In this document: one piece after another, positions 29,254 through 38,339 of the stretch
Numbering within the stretch: position 1 is the stretch's first letter
How the letters are laid out: each line of letters opens with the position of its first letter
Assembly (NCBI RefSeq): GCF_023015965.1
Contig: NZ_JALKAN010000001.1
Span: forward strand, 310,001-374,000
Reading direction: 5' to 3'
Length of the DNA: 64,000 bases
Origin: Allomuricauda sp. F6463D
GTDB lineage: Bacteria > Bacteroidota > Bacteroidia > Flavobacteriales > Flavobacteriaceae
Translations under genes and position numbers: made by a program
The notes under the pieces: model-generated
The model's input: the letters and a program-made list of their open reading frames with translations, nothing else
Databases searched by the model: none
Told to the model about the DNA's origin: nothing

Positions 29254-30105
29254 ATGGTTTTGATTGTAGATAGCGGTGCCACAAAATCCGATTGGATTGC
29301 CTTGGACAATAAGGGAAAACAATTGTTTGTGACCCAAACTTTGGGGCTTAGCCCAGAAGTGCTGACCAAAGAAGTAATTGAAGACCGGTTGGCCAACAAT
29401 TTTGAGCTTTCTAAAAACAGGGAAAGCGTATGTCAGTTATATTTTTACGGTGCTGGTTGTGGAACAGATAGGATGAAGAATTTTTTGAAATCTATTTTCA
29501 AGGATTATTTTCCTAATGCCAAGGCAGAAGTACGGGAAGATACCTATGCTGCAATTTACTCCACTACCAAAATAGGGAAACAGGCCATTGTTTGTATCCT
29601 AGGAACTGGGTCTAATTGTAGTTATTACGATGGGCATCAGTTATTCCAAAAAGTGATTTCTCTCGGTTATATACTCATGGATGATGGAAGTGGAAACTTC
29701 TTCGGTAGAAAATTGCTACGTGATTATTATTTCCACAAGATGCCTCAGGATTTAGGGATAAAATTTGCAAAGGAATACGATCTTGATGCCGATGTCATAA
29801 AAGATCATTTGTATAAACAACCAAACCCAAACACATACTTGGCCACCTTTGCTCGCTTCATCATTGAAAACAAGGAGCACCCTTACTGTAAGGGGGTAAT
29901 TGAGAAAGGTCTACAACAGTTTGTCAACAATTACATTATGCAGTTTGAATTGGCAACCAAAGTCCCAGTAAACTTTGTGGGTAGTATAGCCCATTTCCTA
30001 AAAGACGAACTAACAGCGTGCATGGAACGCAACGATTTAATTTTAGGGGTGATTAGACGTAGGCCTATAGATGGTCTCGTGGAGTTTCACCAAGATACTA
30101 TTTAA
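29254..30105 (+). CDS. BadF/BadG/BcrA/BcrD ATPase family, N-acetylglucosamine kinase-like
   Basis: 283 residues. The actin-like ATPase fold is shown by an N-terminal phosphate-1 loop LIVDSGATKSDW (3-14), a GAGCGT motif (~70), CILGTGSNC (~113-121) and DDGSGNFFGRKLL (~145-157). Family members related to human NAGK phosphorylate GlcNAc or similar amino sugars, consistent with recycling cell-wall sugars. It is 74 bp after gapA across a hairpin and overlaps ridA by 8 bp tail to tail. The substrate is inferred. Confidence 0.85.
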   Translation: MVLIVDSGATKSDWIALDNKGKQLFVTQTLGLSPEVLTKEVIEDRLANNFELSKNRESVCQLYFYGAGCGTDRMKNFLKSIFKDYFPNAKAEVREDTYAAIYSTTKIGKQAIVCILGTGSNCSYYDGHQLFQKVISLGYILMDDGSGNFFGRKLLRDYYFHKMPQDLGIKFAKEYDLDADVIKDHLYKQPNPNTYLATFARFIIENKEHPYCKGVIEKGLQQFVNNYIMQFELATKVPVNFVGSIAHFLKDELTACMERNDLILGVIRRRPIDGLVEFHQDTI

Positions 30106-30478
30106 CCGCAATCATTGATATTTCAACATTAACAAACTTAGGAAGGTTGGCAACTTCAACAGTTTCCCTTGCTGGTGCAGTATCCGGATTGAAATAAGTA
30201 CTGTATACATCATTGATTTCTGCAAACTGATGCATGTCCTTAATAAAGATTGATGTTTTGATAACATGTTCAAACGTCATTCCTGCTTCTTCAAGAATAG
30301 CCTTTAAATTTTCCATTGACTGTTTGGTCTCCGCTTTTATATCTCCTTCTACCAATTTACCGGTAGCTGAATCAATAGGGATTTGTCCAGATATGTAGAG
30401 CGTATCTTTTATAAGTACCGCTTGGTTGTACGGACCAATTGGAGCTGGAGCTTTTGGCGTATTGATTATTTTTTTCAT
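30098..30478 (-). CDS. ridA: RidA family reactive-intermediate deaminase
   Basis: 126 residues. The signature region APARETVEVANLP with the substrate-binding Arg104, and Glu119 near the end, are as in active RidA. It hydrolyses 2-aminoacrylate and other enamines released by PLP enzymes. It is 46 bp downstream of lptD on the same strand and could share its transcript. Confidence 0.93.
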   Translation of the reverse strand: MKKIINTPKAPAPIGPYNQAVLIKDTLYISGQIPIDSATGKLVEGDIKAETKQSMENLKAILEEAGMTFEHVIKTSIFIKDMHQFAEINDVYSTYFNPDTAPARETVEVANLPKFVNVEISMIAVK

Positions 30479-30524
30479 TAGAAGAATTTATTTGTAATGA
30501 AGATATAAAAATATCTATGTTATC

Positions 30525-33209
30525 TTAACGTTGACTTCTATTTTCCCATTTGATATCACTTAACAAAGAACTCTTTATACCAATAAAGAAGTACCAACGC
30601 TCATATCTTCCAAAAGGAGTCCAGTCAAAACTTAATCTAAAACTTCCTAGGTCACGTTTAAAAGCAAAACGGGTGTCTGTAAAGCCCTTATCCTTAAGGT
30701 CATACCCCGAATTGAAACCTACTTCCCATTTAGGTGTAAGTTGAACATTGCCTGAGAACATTAATGAGTGATTTGTGATTTCGCTCTGCCTGTTGCTATT
30801 ATTATATGAAGCTACGTAGGTGAATCTTGCATCCCATGGTAGTTTGTTATTATAAATTGGTTGACCTTCGTTGGGATTACCACTTTGATTCCCTCTATTT
30901 TGGTTTGGGTTGTTACTAGCCCCTCGAACATCATCGATGGCAAACGGGTTGTCACTGAAGTCAGATTGTTTTTCCTGATCGCTTTTTTCTTTGGCACCTC
31001 CTTTTTGGAACATTTCACTATTTAACGAAAAGCTGGTATTTACCCTGGCTGATGTTAAACGGGCAATGCCCCCACCATTCTGGATGTTTAGAGTGTTGAT
31101 TCTTCTGCCGTTGTTATCAATGGCGTAAGGGTCAAAGGTGGCAGCAAAATTTATGGGGATATTTTTAATAATTTCTGTTGCTCCGCTCATACTTATAGGG
31201 CTGAGTTTTAAAGAATCCGCTTCCAAATTATAGCTGGAGGAAAATGTGAGGTTACTTAAGATCTTCACCTTTCTTGGTTCGGTCGCAGTAGAATCTTTGT
31301 CACGTACTTTTGCTTCTAAGGAGTTTTGAAGAGAGAAACTTAATGAACTTCCTTTATTTAAAGAAGGTCTACCATAAATACTGTTTTCGAATGGTGTATA
31401 CTGTACTTCTTCCCCGTCTTCATCGGTATATGATTCATAAAACTGCTCAAAGGAAGGCGTGTAACTATAACTTATTGACGGACGCATGACATGGCGTAAG
31501 GCTTGAATCTTTTTGTCCTCACCAAAATTCCATGTGCCATACATGGTAGTTCCTATACTTGTCCCAAGACTATACCTGTTAAAACGGTCAAAACCAGCAA
31601 TAGTGTCGGTAACGGTTTCTTGTAATTCAGTATCATATTGTCGTCTTATGGTTTCCATGGACCAAACATCTTCGTAGGTACCACTTAAACTTACACTTAG
31701 ATATTTCGCCAGCTTAAAGTTCGTTGCAATAGGGAGCCTATGGCGTGCCCCGATCCTAGCTTCATCGAACATTTCACTTTTAAAGAAATTCTCCTCTGTC
31801 GTGGTTATGCTGTTCTGGGCATTTACATCGTACTGAAAATTTATGTTATCAAAAACACCTTTTTTCACAGCATCCCGTTTCACAAAGGGGTAAATCCGTT
31901 CCATACTTGCTTGAAAAGTAGGTAAAGACATGTTTATTACCTGCGTCCTAGAGTTTTGTGTGTGACTAACTGTTAAACTGGTGTTTACGGAAGGATAAGC
32001 AGGAAATGTTTTGGAATAACTTATGGACGACGCAAAAGTGTTGGTCTGTGAGTTATTTCGGTTTACTTGATTTAACGAGTTGGTATAATATTGGCTGGAA
32101 CCCAAGTTCACAGAAGCTGAAAATCGTGAGTTAGGACTAGCTTTAGTGTCTTGAGAGTGTGATATGCGTATATTGTAGTTACTGGTTCTGCTATAATCGT
32201 CAAACCCTTTTTGACTGGTTACCAAGTTCTCGTAACTTATATTGATATTTCCGTTGAATTTATAGCGTTTGGTGTAAATCGAACGTCCCTGTAAACCGTA
32301 GCTTCCATTAGTGTAATAATCACCGGTAACACTCAAATCAACATAATCGCTAATAGGTAGATAATATCCTCCATTTTGAATAAAGTACCCCCTATTGGGA
32401 TCGTTACCAAAGGTTGGGAACAAAATTCCAGCCACTCTGCCCGTAGTTAAGGGGAAGTAAGCAAAAGGTAGTGCCACGGGAGTTGGAACGTCTACAATGT
32501 ACATATTGCTGTAACCAGCAATTATTTTTTTCTTGGGAACAAACTTGGCTTTTCGTACCCTAATATAATAATCGGGGTTTACCGTATCACTAGAGGTAGT
32601 TAATTTACCCTCACTCAAAAAATAAACCGAGTCATTTTCCTTTTTTGTCTTTTCGGCGTATACCTTCATGGCATCACTCCCTAATTGACCCAAACCAGCT
32701 TGCTGTTCGGTTCTGGAATTCCATATCAACGCCTTTTGGGTGTCAAAATTAAATCGGATGGAATCTGGCCGTACCTCGTTATCTCCTTGCTTAAAGAAAG
32801 GGAGTTGCGAATAGTTTCCCAATGAATCCTTCATTCTACCCGCATAGACTTCGTTTTTAACATAGTCCATTACAATAACTCCGGCCGTAAGTTCAGTATC
32901 CTGATAATAAATTTCAGCTTCGTCGTACAAATAAATTTTATTGTCCTTTTGACTCAATTTTACATAGTCTTTTGCCTTGTATTTAATTTTATCCAGTAAC
33001 AAAGGCTGTTTTTTTGGCACGGTATCCGCACTAATAGAGTCTACCTTAATGGAGTCATTAAATATGTTGGAGGATAGCAAAGGAGCAGTAATCGTATCTT
33101 TAGCAGCCTTTATGGGCAAAGGTGTAATAAGGTCTTCCTGAGCACTTAAAGTTACCATGCCACAAAGAAGAACAAATAGGAAAACTAAAAGATGTTTATT
33201 TGGTTGCAA
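30525..33209 (-). CDS. lptD: LPS-assembly protein LptD
   Basis: 894 residues with a signal peptide (MQPNKHLLVFLFVLL, cleaved near LSAQE). Residues ~60-230 form the OstA/LptA-like jellyroll (IYLYDEAEIYYQDTELTAG), and ~240-894 a large outer-membrane barrel (VPTPVALPFAYFPL, then many alternating strands, ending in the last 20 residues). LptD places lipopolysaccharide in the outer leaflet. There is an Asn/Gln/Gly-rich loop at ~780-800 (NPNQNRGNQSGNPNEG). It is longer than some relatives, as is usual in Bacteroidota. The amidase gene diverges 128 bp away. Confidence 0.9.
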   Translation of the reverse strand: MQPNKHLLVFLFVLLCGMVTLSAQEDLITPLPIKAAKDTITAPLLSSNIFNDSIKVDSISADTVPKKQPLLLDKIKYKAKDYVKLSQKDNKIYLYDEAEIYYQDTELTAGVIVMDYVKNEVYAGRMKDSLGNYSQLPFFKQGDNEVRPDSIRFNFDTQKALIWNSRTEQQAGLGQLGSDAMKVYAEKTKKENDSVYFLSEGKLTTSSDTVNPDYYIRVRKAKFVPKKKIIAGYSNMYIVDVPTPVALPFAYFPLTTGRVAGILFPTFGNDPNRGYFIQNGGYYLPISDYVDLSVTGDYYTNGSYGLQGRSIYTKRYKFNGNINISYENLVTSQKGFDDYSRTSNYNIRISHSQDTKASPNSRFSASVNLGSSQYYTNSLNQVNRNNSQTNTFASSISYSKTFPAYPSVNTSLTVSHTQNSRTQVINMSLPTFQASMERIYPFVKRDAVKKGVFDNINFQYDVNAQNSITTTEENFFKSEMFDEARIGARHRLPIATNFKLAKYLSVSLSGTYEDVWSMETIRRQYDTELQETVTDTIAGFDRFNRYSLGTSIGTTMYGTWNFGEDKKIQALRHVMRPSISYSYTPSFEQFYESYTDEDGEEVQYTPFENSIYGRPSLNKGSSLSFSLQNSLEAKVRDKDSTATEPRKVKILSNLTFSSSYNLEADSLKLSPISMSGATEIIKNIPINFAATFDPYAIDNNGRRINTLNIQNGGGIARLTSARVNTSFSLNSEMFQKGGAKEKSDQEKQSDFSDNPFAIDDVRGASNNPNQNRGNQSGNPNEGQPIYNNKLPWDARFTYVASYNNSNRQSEITNHSLMFSGNVQLTPKWEVGFNSGYDLKDKGFTDTRFAFKRDLGSFRLSFDWTPFGRYERWYFFIGIKSSLLSDIKWENRSQR

Positions 33210-33253
33210 CGTGATAAATCCTATTTTTGTGCTAGACGGCCCAGTTAAGGGGT

Positions 33254-33261
33254 CAAACTTA
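33254..33261 (-). promoter_or_regulatory. Possible -7 box of lptD
   Basis: Read leftward, TAAGTTTG matches TAnnTTTG and lies 44 bases before the lptD ATG. No clear -33 box. Confidence 0.45.
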
Positions 33262-33337
33262 CATATATTTTTTGTTCTACTAATTGGGGATTACGATATT
33301 TTTAACCATTGTAGAACGCTATAATTACTTAGTTCTT

Positions 33338-34531
33338 ATGAATAAAAGTCGGTTAGCATTTTTAATTAGTGTACTTCTGGTCCTCCCTTTGACCTCTTTC
33401 AACAAAAATGATACCGAGGTTCAAGTAAAGGATAAATTTATTGTGGTGCTCGATGCAGGTCATGGAGGGCATGATCCTGGCAACCTTGGAAATGGCTATT
33501 TAGAAAAGAATATTGCGTTGGGCATTGTGCTTAAAGCAGGAAAGGAATTAGAGAAAAATCCAGACATAAAAGTGGTTTACACCCGTAAAGACGACACCTT
33601 TGTTGATCTTTTTGTTAGAGGGCAAATCGCTAATGAAGCCAATGCCGATTTATTTGTTTCAGTACATTGTGATTCTCATAATTCCGATGCGCATGGGGCA
33701 GGAACTTTTGTACTGGGGCTGCATGCCAATCGACAAAATTTTGAAGTGGCCAAAAAGGAAAACTCTGTAATTTACTTGGAAGATGATTATGAGCAACGTT
33801 ATGAAGAGTATGACATTAATTCTCCGGAATCTGTAATTGGTTTAACCATACTGCAAGAAGAGTTTTTGGATCAAAGTATACAATTGGGAAAAAAACTTCA
33901 AGATAATTTTACAAAACAACTCAAACGTAAGGACCGGAAAGTGAAGCAAGCTGGTTTTATCGTACTCCATCAAACATTTATGCCGAGCGTTTTGGTAGAA
34001 GCTGGTTTTTTAACAAATAAAAATGAGGGAAGCTATTTAAATTCCGAAAAAGGACAGCGTGAAATGGGTGTAGCTATCGCCAACGCAGTACTTACTTATA
34101 AAGAAGACATTAATTTTACTGCCACGCCAGTTTCTGATAGTCCCAAGGTTGAAGATGCAGACGTTTCCGTAAATATCCCAGAAGAGACCACGCAAGTGAA
34201 TGATATGGAAAAAGAGGAAGTTTCCACAGTGCAGCCATTAAAAGAAGAAGATGTAACAGAAGTAAAAAAACAGGACAATGATGTTGTTTTTAAAATACAA
34301 TTGATGGCAAGCGGAAAAACGATACCTTTAAATGCAGCTAATTTTAAGGGGTTGAGTGATTTGTCCAAAGAACCGTACAAGAATATGTATAGATATATGT
34401 ACGGTAATGCCAGTAGCCTTGAAGAAGCAAAAGAACTGAAAAAAAATGCCGATGCCAAAGGCTATACCACTTCTTATATTGTTGCATATAAGAACGGGGT
34501 AAGGGTTCCATTAACGGCAGCTTTGAAGTAA
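33338..34531 (+). CDS. N-acetylmuramoyl-L-alanine amidase
   Basis: 397 residues from the ATG at 33338, which begins a signal peptide (MNKSRLAFLISVLLV). The upstream in-frame start at 33284 is rejected. The Amidase_3 zinc site is complete: His42 in DAGHGGHD, Glu56, His110 in SVHCDSH and catalytic Glu221 in VEAGFLTN. Residues ~250-305 are a charged linker, and ~310-397 look like a SPOR-like domain (FKIQLMASGK ... YIVAYKNG) for binding denuded glycan at the septum. The enzyme cuts peptide stems from murein during division. It precedes the MCE gene by 65 bp. Confidence 0.92.
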   Translation: MNKSRLAFLISVLLVLPLTSFNKNDTEVQVKDKFIVVLDAGHGGHDPGNLGNGYLEKNIALGIVLKAGKELEKNPDIKVVYTRKDDTFVDLFVRGQIANEANADLFVSVHCDSHNSDAHGAGTFVLGLHANRQNFEVAKKENSVIYLEDDYEQRYEEYDINSPESVIGLTILQEEFLDQSIQLGKKLQDNFTKQLKRKDRKVKQAGFIVLHQTFMPSVLVEAGFLTNKNEGSYLNSEKGQREMGVAIANAVLTYKEDINFTATPVSDSPKVEDADVSVNIPEETTQVNDMEKEEVSTVQPLKEEDVTEVKKQDNDVVFKIQLMASGKTIPLNAANFKGLSDLSKEPYKNMYRYMYGNASSLEEAKELKKNADAKGYTTSYIVAYKNGVRVPLTAALK

Positions 34532-34596
34532 ATCCGCCCTAAAGGGCTTCTTCTGAAAATTATTTCTAATTTTGTTTAAACCATAAACCGAATCTT

Positions 34597-35583
34597 TTGA
34601 AAATATCCAGGGAAGTCAAAACTGGGATTATCGTGGTCGCTGGAATTATAGCCTTTGTTTTTGGGCTTAGCTACTTAAAATCCTCTCCGCTATTTGAAAA
34701 CAACAAAACCTTCTATGCTGTTTACGATAATGTTGGTGGTTTACAGCCAGGTACCCAAGTTTCTATCAATGGTTACAATGTAGGTAATGTTACCAATATC
34801 AGTTTTAAGGATAATTCCGGTAAATTGTTGGTAACACTATCCATTAACAACGAATTTGAATTTTCTAAAAATAGTACGGCCGAACTTTTTGATACAGGCA
34901 TCATTGGTGGGAAAGCAGTTCAAATTGTCCCGATTTTTGATAATTCACCTAATGCAGAATCAGGGGATACGCTTCAATCTAAAATAAAACCGGGAATTAC
35001 CGAGTTGGTTCAGCAAAAACTAACACCGCTACAATTAAAGGTTGAAGGCGCTGTATCCAATGCTGATTCATTATTAATGAATGTGAACCAAATTTTGGAC
35101 GACCCCACCAAACAACAGTTAAAACAAACCATAGTTGCTTTGAACGAGCTTGTCCGTTCTTTTAAGGGCAGTGCAGATAATTTGAATGTTTTACTGGAAA
35201 ACAACAAAACACAATTGGACAGTTCGTTAAAAAATGTAAACCATATCACAACGAATTTTTCAAAACTATCGGATTCCTTGGTAAATGCAGATTTAGGAGG
35301 CACCCTTGCCGAATTCCAAACCACTGTAGGCAAATTGAACGGTATTCTATCTAAAATTGAAAAAGGAGAGGGGTCTTTGGGTAAATTGCATAAAGACGAT
35401 GCCCTTTATAATAATTTGGCTGATGCATCAAAAGAGCTCGATCTACTACTTCAAGATTTTAGGCTTAATCCAAAACGATATGTGAATGTTTCCGTTTTTG
35501 GTAAAAAACAAAAAGACTATACCCTTCCTGAAAATGATCCTGCCGAAGAAGAAAAGCCAAGCGAACAAAAAGAAAATCAATAA
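34597..35583 (+). CDS. MlaD/MCE family lipid-transport protein
   Basis: 328 residues from a TTG start (LKISREVKTG, normally MKISREVK in relatives). One N-terminal helix (~10-28) anchors it in the inner membrane. The MCE domain is at ~35-115 (GLQPGTQVSINGYNVG is typical), and a long helical region follows. MCE rings carry phospholipids across the periplasm. No mlaE or mlaF lies next to it. It overlaps the following gene by 1 nt (TAATG), indicating translational coupling. Confidence 0.9.
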   Translation: MKISREVKTGIIVVAGIIAFVFGLSYLKSSPLFENNKTFYAVYDNVGGLQPGTQVSINGYNVGNVTNISFKDNSGKLLVTLSINNEFEFSKNSTAELFDTGIIGGKAVQIVPIFDNSPNAESGDTLQSKIKPGITELVQQKLTPLQLKVEGAVSNADSLLMNVNQILDDPTKQQLKQTIVALNELVRSFKGSADNLNVLLENNKTQLDSSLKNVNHITTNFSKLSDSLVNADLGGTLAEFQTTVGKLNGILSKIEKGEGSLGKLHKDDALYNNLADASKELDLLLQDFRLNPKRYVNVSVFGKKQKDYTLPENDPAEEEKPSEQKENQ

Positions 35584-36908
35584 TGGAATACTTGCCCAAC
35601 ATAATTTTTGCAGTGGCCCTTATCATTGGGGTTGGTTTTTTTGCCCGAAATGTTAAAAGGTTGTCCAGAAACATTAAACTTGGAAAAGATGCCGAAGTAA
35701 GCGACAATAAACCCCTACGATGGAAAAATATGGTGCGTATTGCACTGGGACAAACCAAAATGGTAGTTAGGCCCATTGCAGGGATAATGCACATTATTGT
35801 TTATGTTGGATTTATCATTATAAATATTGAAGTGCTTGAGATTGTTCTTGATGGACTCTTGGGTACCCACAGGCTTTTTTCTCCACTAGGATCTTTGTAT
35901 AATTTTCTGATAGGTTCTTTTGAAGTATTGGCTTTATTGGTAATCATTGCCGTAGTAGTTTTTTGGATTCGAAGAAACATTATACGTATTCAAAGATTCA
36001 TAAAACCGGAAATGGAAGGTTGGCCCAAAACCGATGGAAATATGATTCTGTATATCGAGTTTGTGCTGATGACCTTGTTTCTTACAATGAACGCAGCGGA
36101 TTTTCAATTACAACAATTGGGAGCGGAACACTATGTAAAGGCTGGAGCCTTTCCTGTAAGTCAATTTATTGTTCCATTATTGGAAGGTCTTCCTGAATCT
36201 TCTTTGATTATGGTGGAAAGAACAGCTTGGTGGTTACATATTTTGGGCATTCTTGCTTTTTTGAATTATCTCTATTATTCAAAACATTTACACATTTTAT
36301 TGGCATTTCCGAACACTTACTATGGAAAGGTAAAACCACTTGGAGAATTCAATAATCTGGAATCTGTTACCAAAGAAGTAAAGTTGATGATGGATCCAGA
36401 TGCGGATCCATTTGCCGCACCTGCGGAAGATGATGTGGCAGAACCCGAAAAGTTTGGAGCTTCCGATGTTATGGATTTGAATTGGGTACAGCTGCTCAAT
36501 GCGTATACCTGTACCGAATGTGGACGGTGTACTTCGGAATGTCCCGCCAATCAAACAGGTAAGAAGTTATCACCACGAAAAATAATGATGGATACCCGTG
36601 ACCGTTTGGAAGAAGTTGGTAAAAACATTGATGCTAACAAAGGAGAATTTGTGTCCGATGGTAAACAATTGTTGGACGATTATATTAGCAGGGAAGAGCT
36701 TTGGGCATGTACTACCTGCAACGCATGTGTGCAAGCCTGTCCAGTAAGTATAGATCCATTATCCATTATTGTGGAAATGCGTAGGTATTTGGTAATGGAG
36801 CAATCGGCAGCACCAACGGAGCTGAACAACATGATGTCCAATATTGAGAATAACGGGGCTCCTTGGCCCTACAATCAAATGGACCGCTTAAATTGGGTAA
36901 ACGAATAA
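35583..36908 (+). CDS. Membrane Fe-S oxidoreductase subunit, heterodisulfide-reductase-like
   Basis: 441 residues with about five membrane helices in residues 1-240, followed by two ferredoxin-type [4Fe-4S] motifs: CTECGRCTSECP from Cys310 and CTTCNACVQACP from Cys376. The layout is that of HdrE/HdrD-like or succinate-dehydrogenase-like electron carriers. Together with the next gene it probably passes electrons from or to the quinone pool. The electron donor is unknown. It is coupled to the upstream MCE gene. Confidence 0.87.
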   Translation: MEYLPNIIFAVALIIGVGFFARNVKRLSRNIKLGKDAEVSDNKPLRWKNMVRIALGQTKMVVRPIAGIMHIIVYVGFIIINIEVLEIVLDGLLGTHRLFSPLGSLYNFLIGSFEVLALLVIIAVVVFWIRRNIIRIQRFIKPEMEGWPKTDGNMILYIEFVLMTLFLTMNAADFQLQQLGAEHYVKAGAFPVSQFIVPLLEGLPESSLIMVERTAWWLHILGILAFLNYLYYSKHLHILLAFPNTYYGKVKPLGEFNNLESVTKEVKLMMDPDADPFAAPAEDDVAEPEKFGASDVMDLNWVQLLNAYTCTECGRCTSECPANQTGKKLSPRKIMMDTRDRLEEVGKNIDANKGEFVSDGKQLLDDYISREELWACTTCNACVQACPVSIDPLSIIVEMRRYLVMEQSAAPTELNNMMSNIENNGAPWPYNQMDRLNWVNE

Positions 36909-36918
36909 ATCTAAAACT

Positions 36919-37710
36919 ATGAGCGAACAATTGAGGGTTAAAACCATGCAGGATTTTATGGCCGAAGGTAAGCAACCAGAAATATTGTTTTGGGTTGGAT
37001 CGGCAGGTAGTTACGATGATCGTGCCAAAAAAATTACCAGAGCTTTTGTTAAGCTATTGAACAAGGCCGGTGTTGATTTTGCTGTTTTGGGTACCGAAGA
37101 GAGCTCTACAGGTGATGTAGCAAAACGGGCCGGAAACGAATTTTTGTTCCAGATGCAGGCCATGATGAACATTGAGTTGTTGAATGGATATGAAATAAAA
37201 CGAATTGTAACCTGTGACCCCCATTCCTTCAATACCTTTAAAAATGAATACCCTGATTTAGGTGGTAACTATGATGTTATCCACCATACGGAGTATCTAA
37301 AAGAACTTATGGACAATGGACGTTTAACTATAACAGGGGAGGGGCACAAAGGAAAACGAATTACATTTCACGACCCTTGTTACTTGGGGCGCGCCAACGC
37401 TGTTTATGATGCTCCAAGAGAAGTACTCTCCAAAACCAATGCAGAATTGGTTGAAATGAAACGTCATAAAAAAACAGCTTTATGTTGTGGAGCAGGAGGA
37501 GCTCAAATGTTCAAAGAACCGGAAAAGGGTGATATGGAGGTTAACGTATTGCGTACCAAAGATGCTTTGGAAACCAATCCAAATATTATTGCTACTGGTT
37601 GTCCGTATTGTAATACCATGATGACCGATGGTATAAAAGCACACCACAAAGAAGACAGTGTCACCGTTATGGATGTGGCTGAATTATTGGCAACTTCACA
37701 AGGGTTGTAA
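36919..37710 (+). CDS. (Fe-S)-binding CCG-domain protein (heterodisulfide reductase B-like)
   Basis: 263 residues with two cysteine-rich CCG-type motifs: a first at ~90 with a single Cys (VTCDPHSFN) and CY at ~154 (HDPCYLGR), then LCCGAGGAQMF (~190-200) and GCPYCNTMM (~232-240). These bind an unusual Fe-S cluster in heterodisulfide reductase B and glycolate oxidase GlcF. It begins 10 bp after its membrane partner and completes the reductase pair. Confidence 0.87.
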   Translation: MSEQLRVKTMQDFMAEGKQPEILFWVGSAGSYDDRAKKITRAFVKLLNKAGVDFAVLGTEESSTGDVAKRAGNEFLFQMQAMMNIELLNGYEIKRIVTCDPHSFNTFKNEYPDLGGNYDVIHHTEYLKELMDNGRLTITGEGHKGKRITFHDPCYLGRANAVYDAPREVLSKTNAELVEMKRHKKTALCCGAGGAQMFKEPEKGDMEVNVLRTKDALETNPNIIATGCPYCNTMMTDGIKAHHKEDSVTVMDVAELLATSQGL

Positions 37711-37763
37711 AATTGATGAATGAATGAGGGTCGAATTTAGACAAGGCCATAAAGATTGATGAT

Positions 37764-38246
37764 ATGCTAGTGGATTTTAATGAATTGCCAGATAACGCCA
37801 GAGTTTGGATTTATCAAGCAAATAGAAGTTTTACGGAAACGGAGATAAATGAGGTGAAAGATAGTGTGACCGAGTTCCTAAAGGAATGGACTGCTCACGG
37901 CAGTCAATTGCAAGCAGGATTTGAAATTAAGTACAAAAGATTTATTGTAATTGGTCTAGATCAAACCACCGCCAGTGCTTCTGGTTGTTCCATTGATGCC
38001 TCTGTACATTTTATTCAAAGCTTGGAAAAGAAATACAATGTGGAATTGTTGGACAGGATGAACGTATCTTTTAAACAAGGTGAATATATCGCATACAAAC
38101 CATTAAAGGACTTTAAAAAGCTTGCCAAGGCCAAATCCGTTTCTCCAAACACCATAGTTTTCAATAATTTAGTAGCTACCAAACAAGAGTATTTGGAAAA
38201 TTGGGAGGTACCTGCCTGTGAAAGTTGGCATGCAAGATTTGTATAA
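37764..38246 (+). CDS. Conserved Bacteroidota protein, often called ABC transporter ATPase
   Basis: 160 residues, soluble and without a signal peptide. The start is LVDFNELPDNARVWIYQANR. I recognise this as a family conserved across flavobacteria and commonly labelled ABC transporter ATPase, but no Walker A, Walker B or ABC signature is present. The core pattern is WIYQANR, then HGSQL, ASGCSIDASVHFI (~72-84) and a C-terminal ESWHARF. It follows the Fe-S gene by 53 bp, probably in the same operon. Function unknown. Confidence 0.85.
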   Translation: MLVDFNELPDNARVWIYQANRSFTETEINEVKDSVTEFLKEWTAHGSQLQAGFEIKYKRFIVIGLDQTTASASGCSIDASVHFIQSLEKKYNVELLDRMNVSFKQGEYIAYKPLKDFKKLAKAKSVSPNTIVFNNLVATKQEYLENWEVPACESWHARFV

Positions 38247-38339
38247 TCACATGTTTAATTTATCATAATTTTTGATGCTTTCTTCGATGAAATGCAATAT
38301 TTTTATCGCTAATAAGTTCAGGTCTCAGACAAGAAATCT

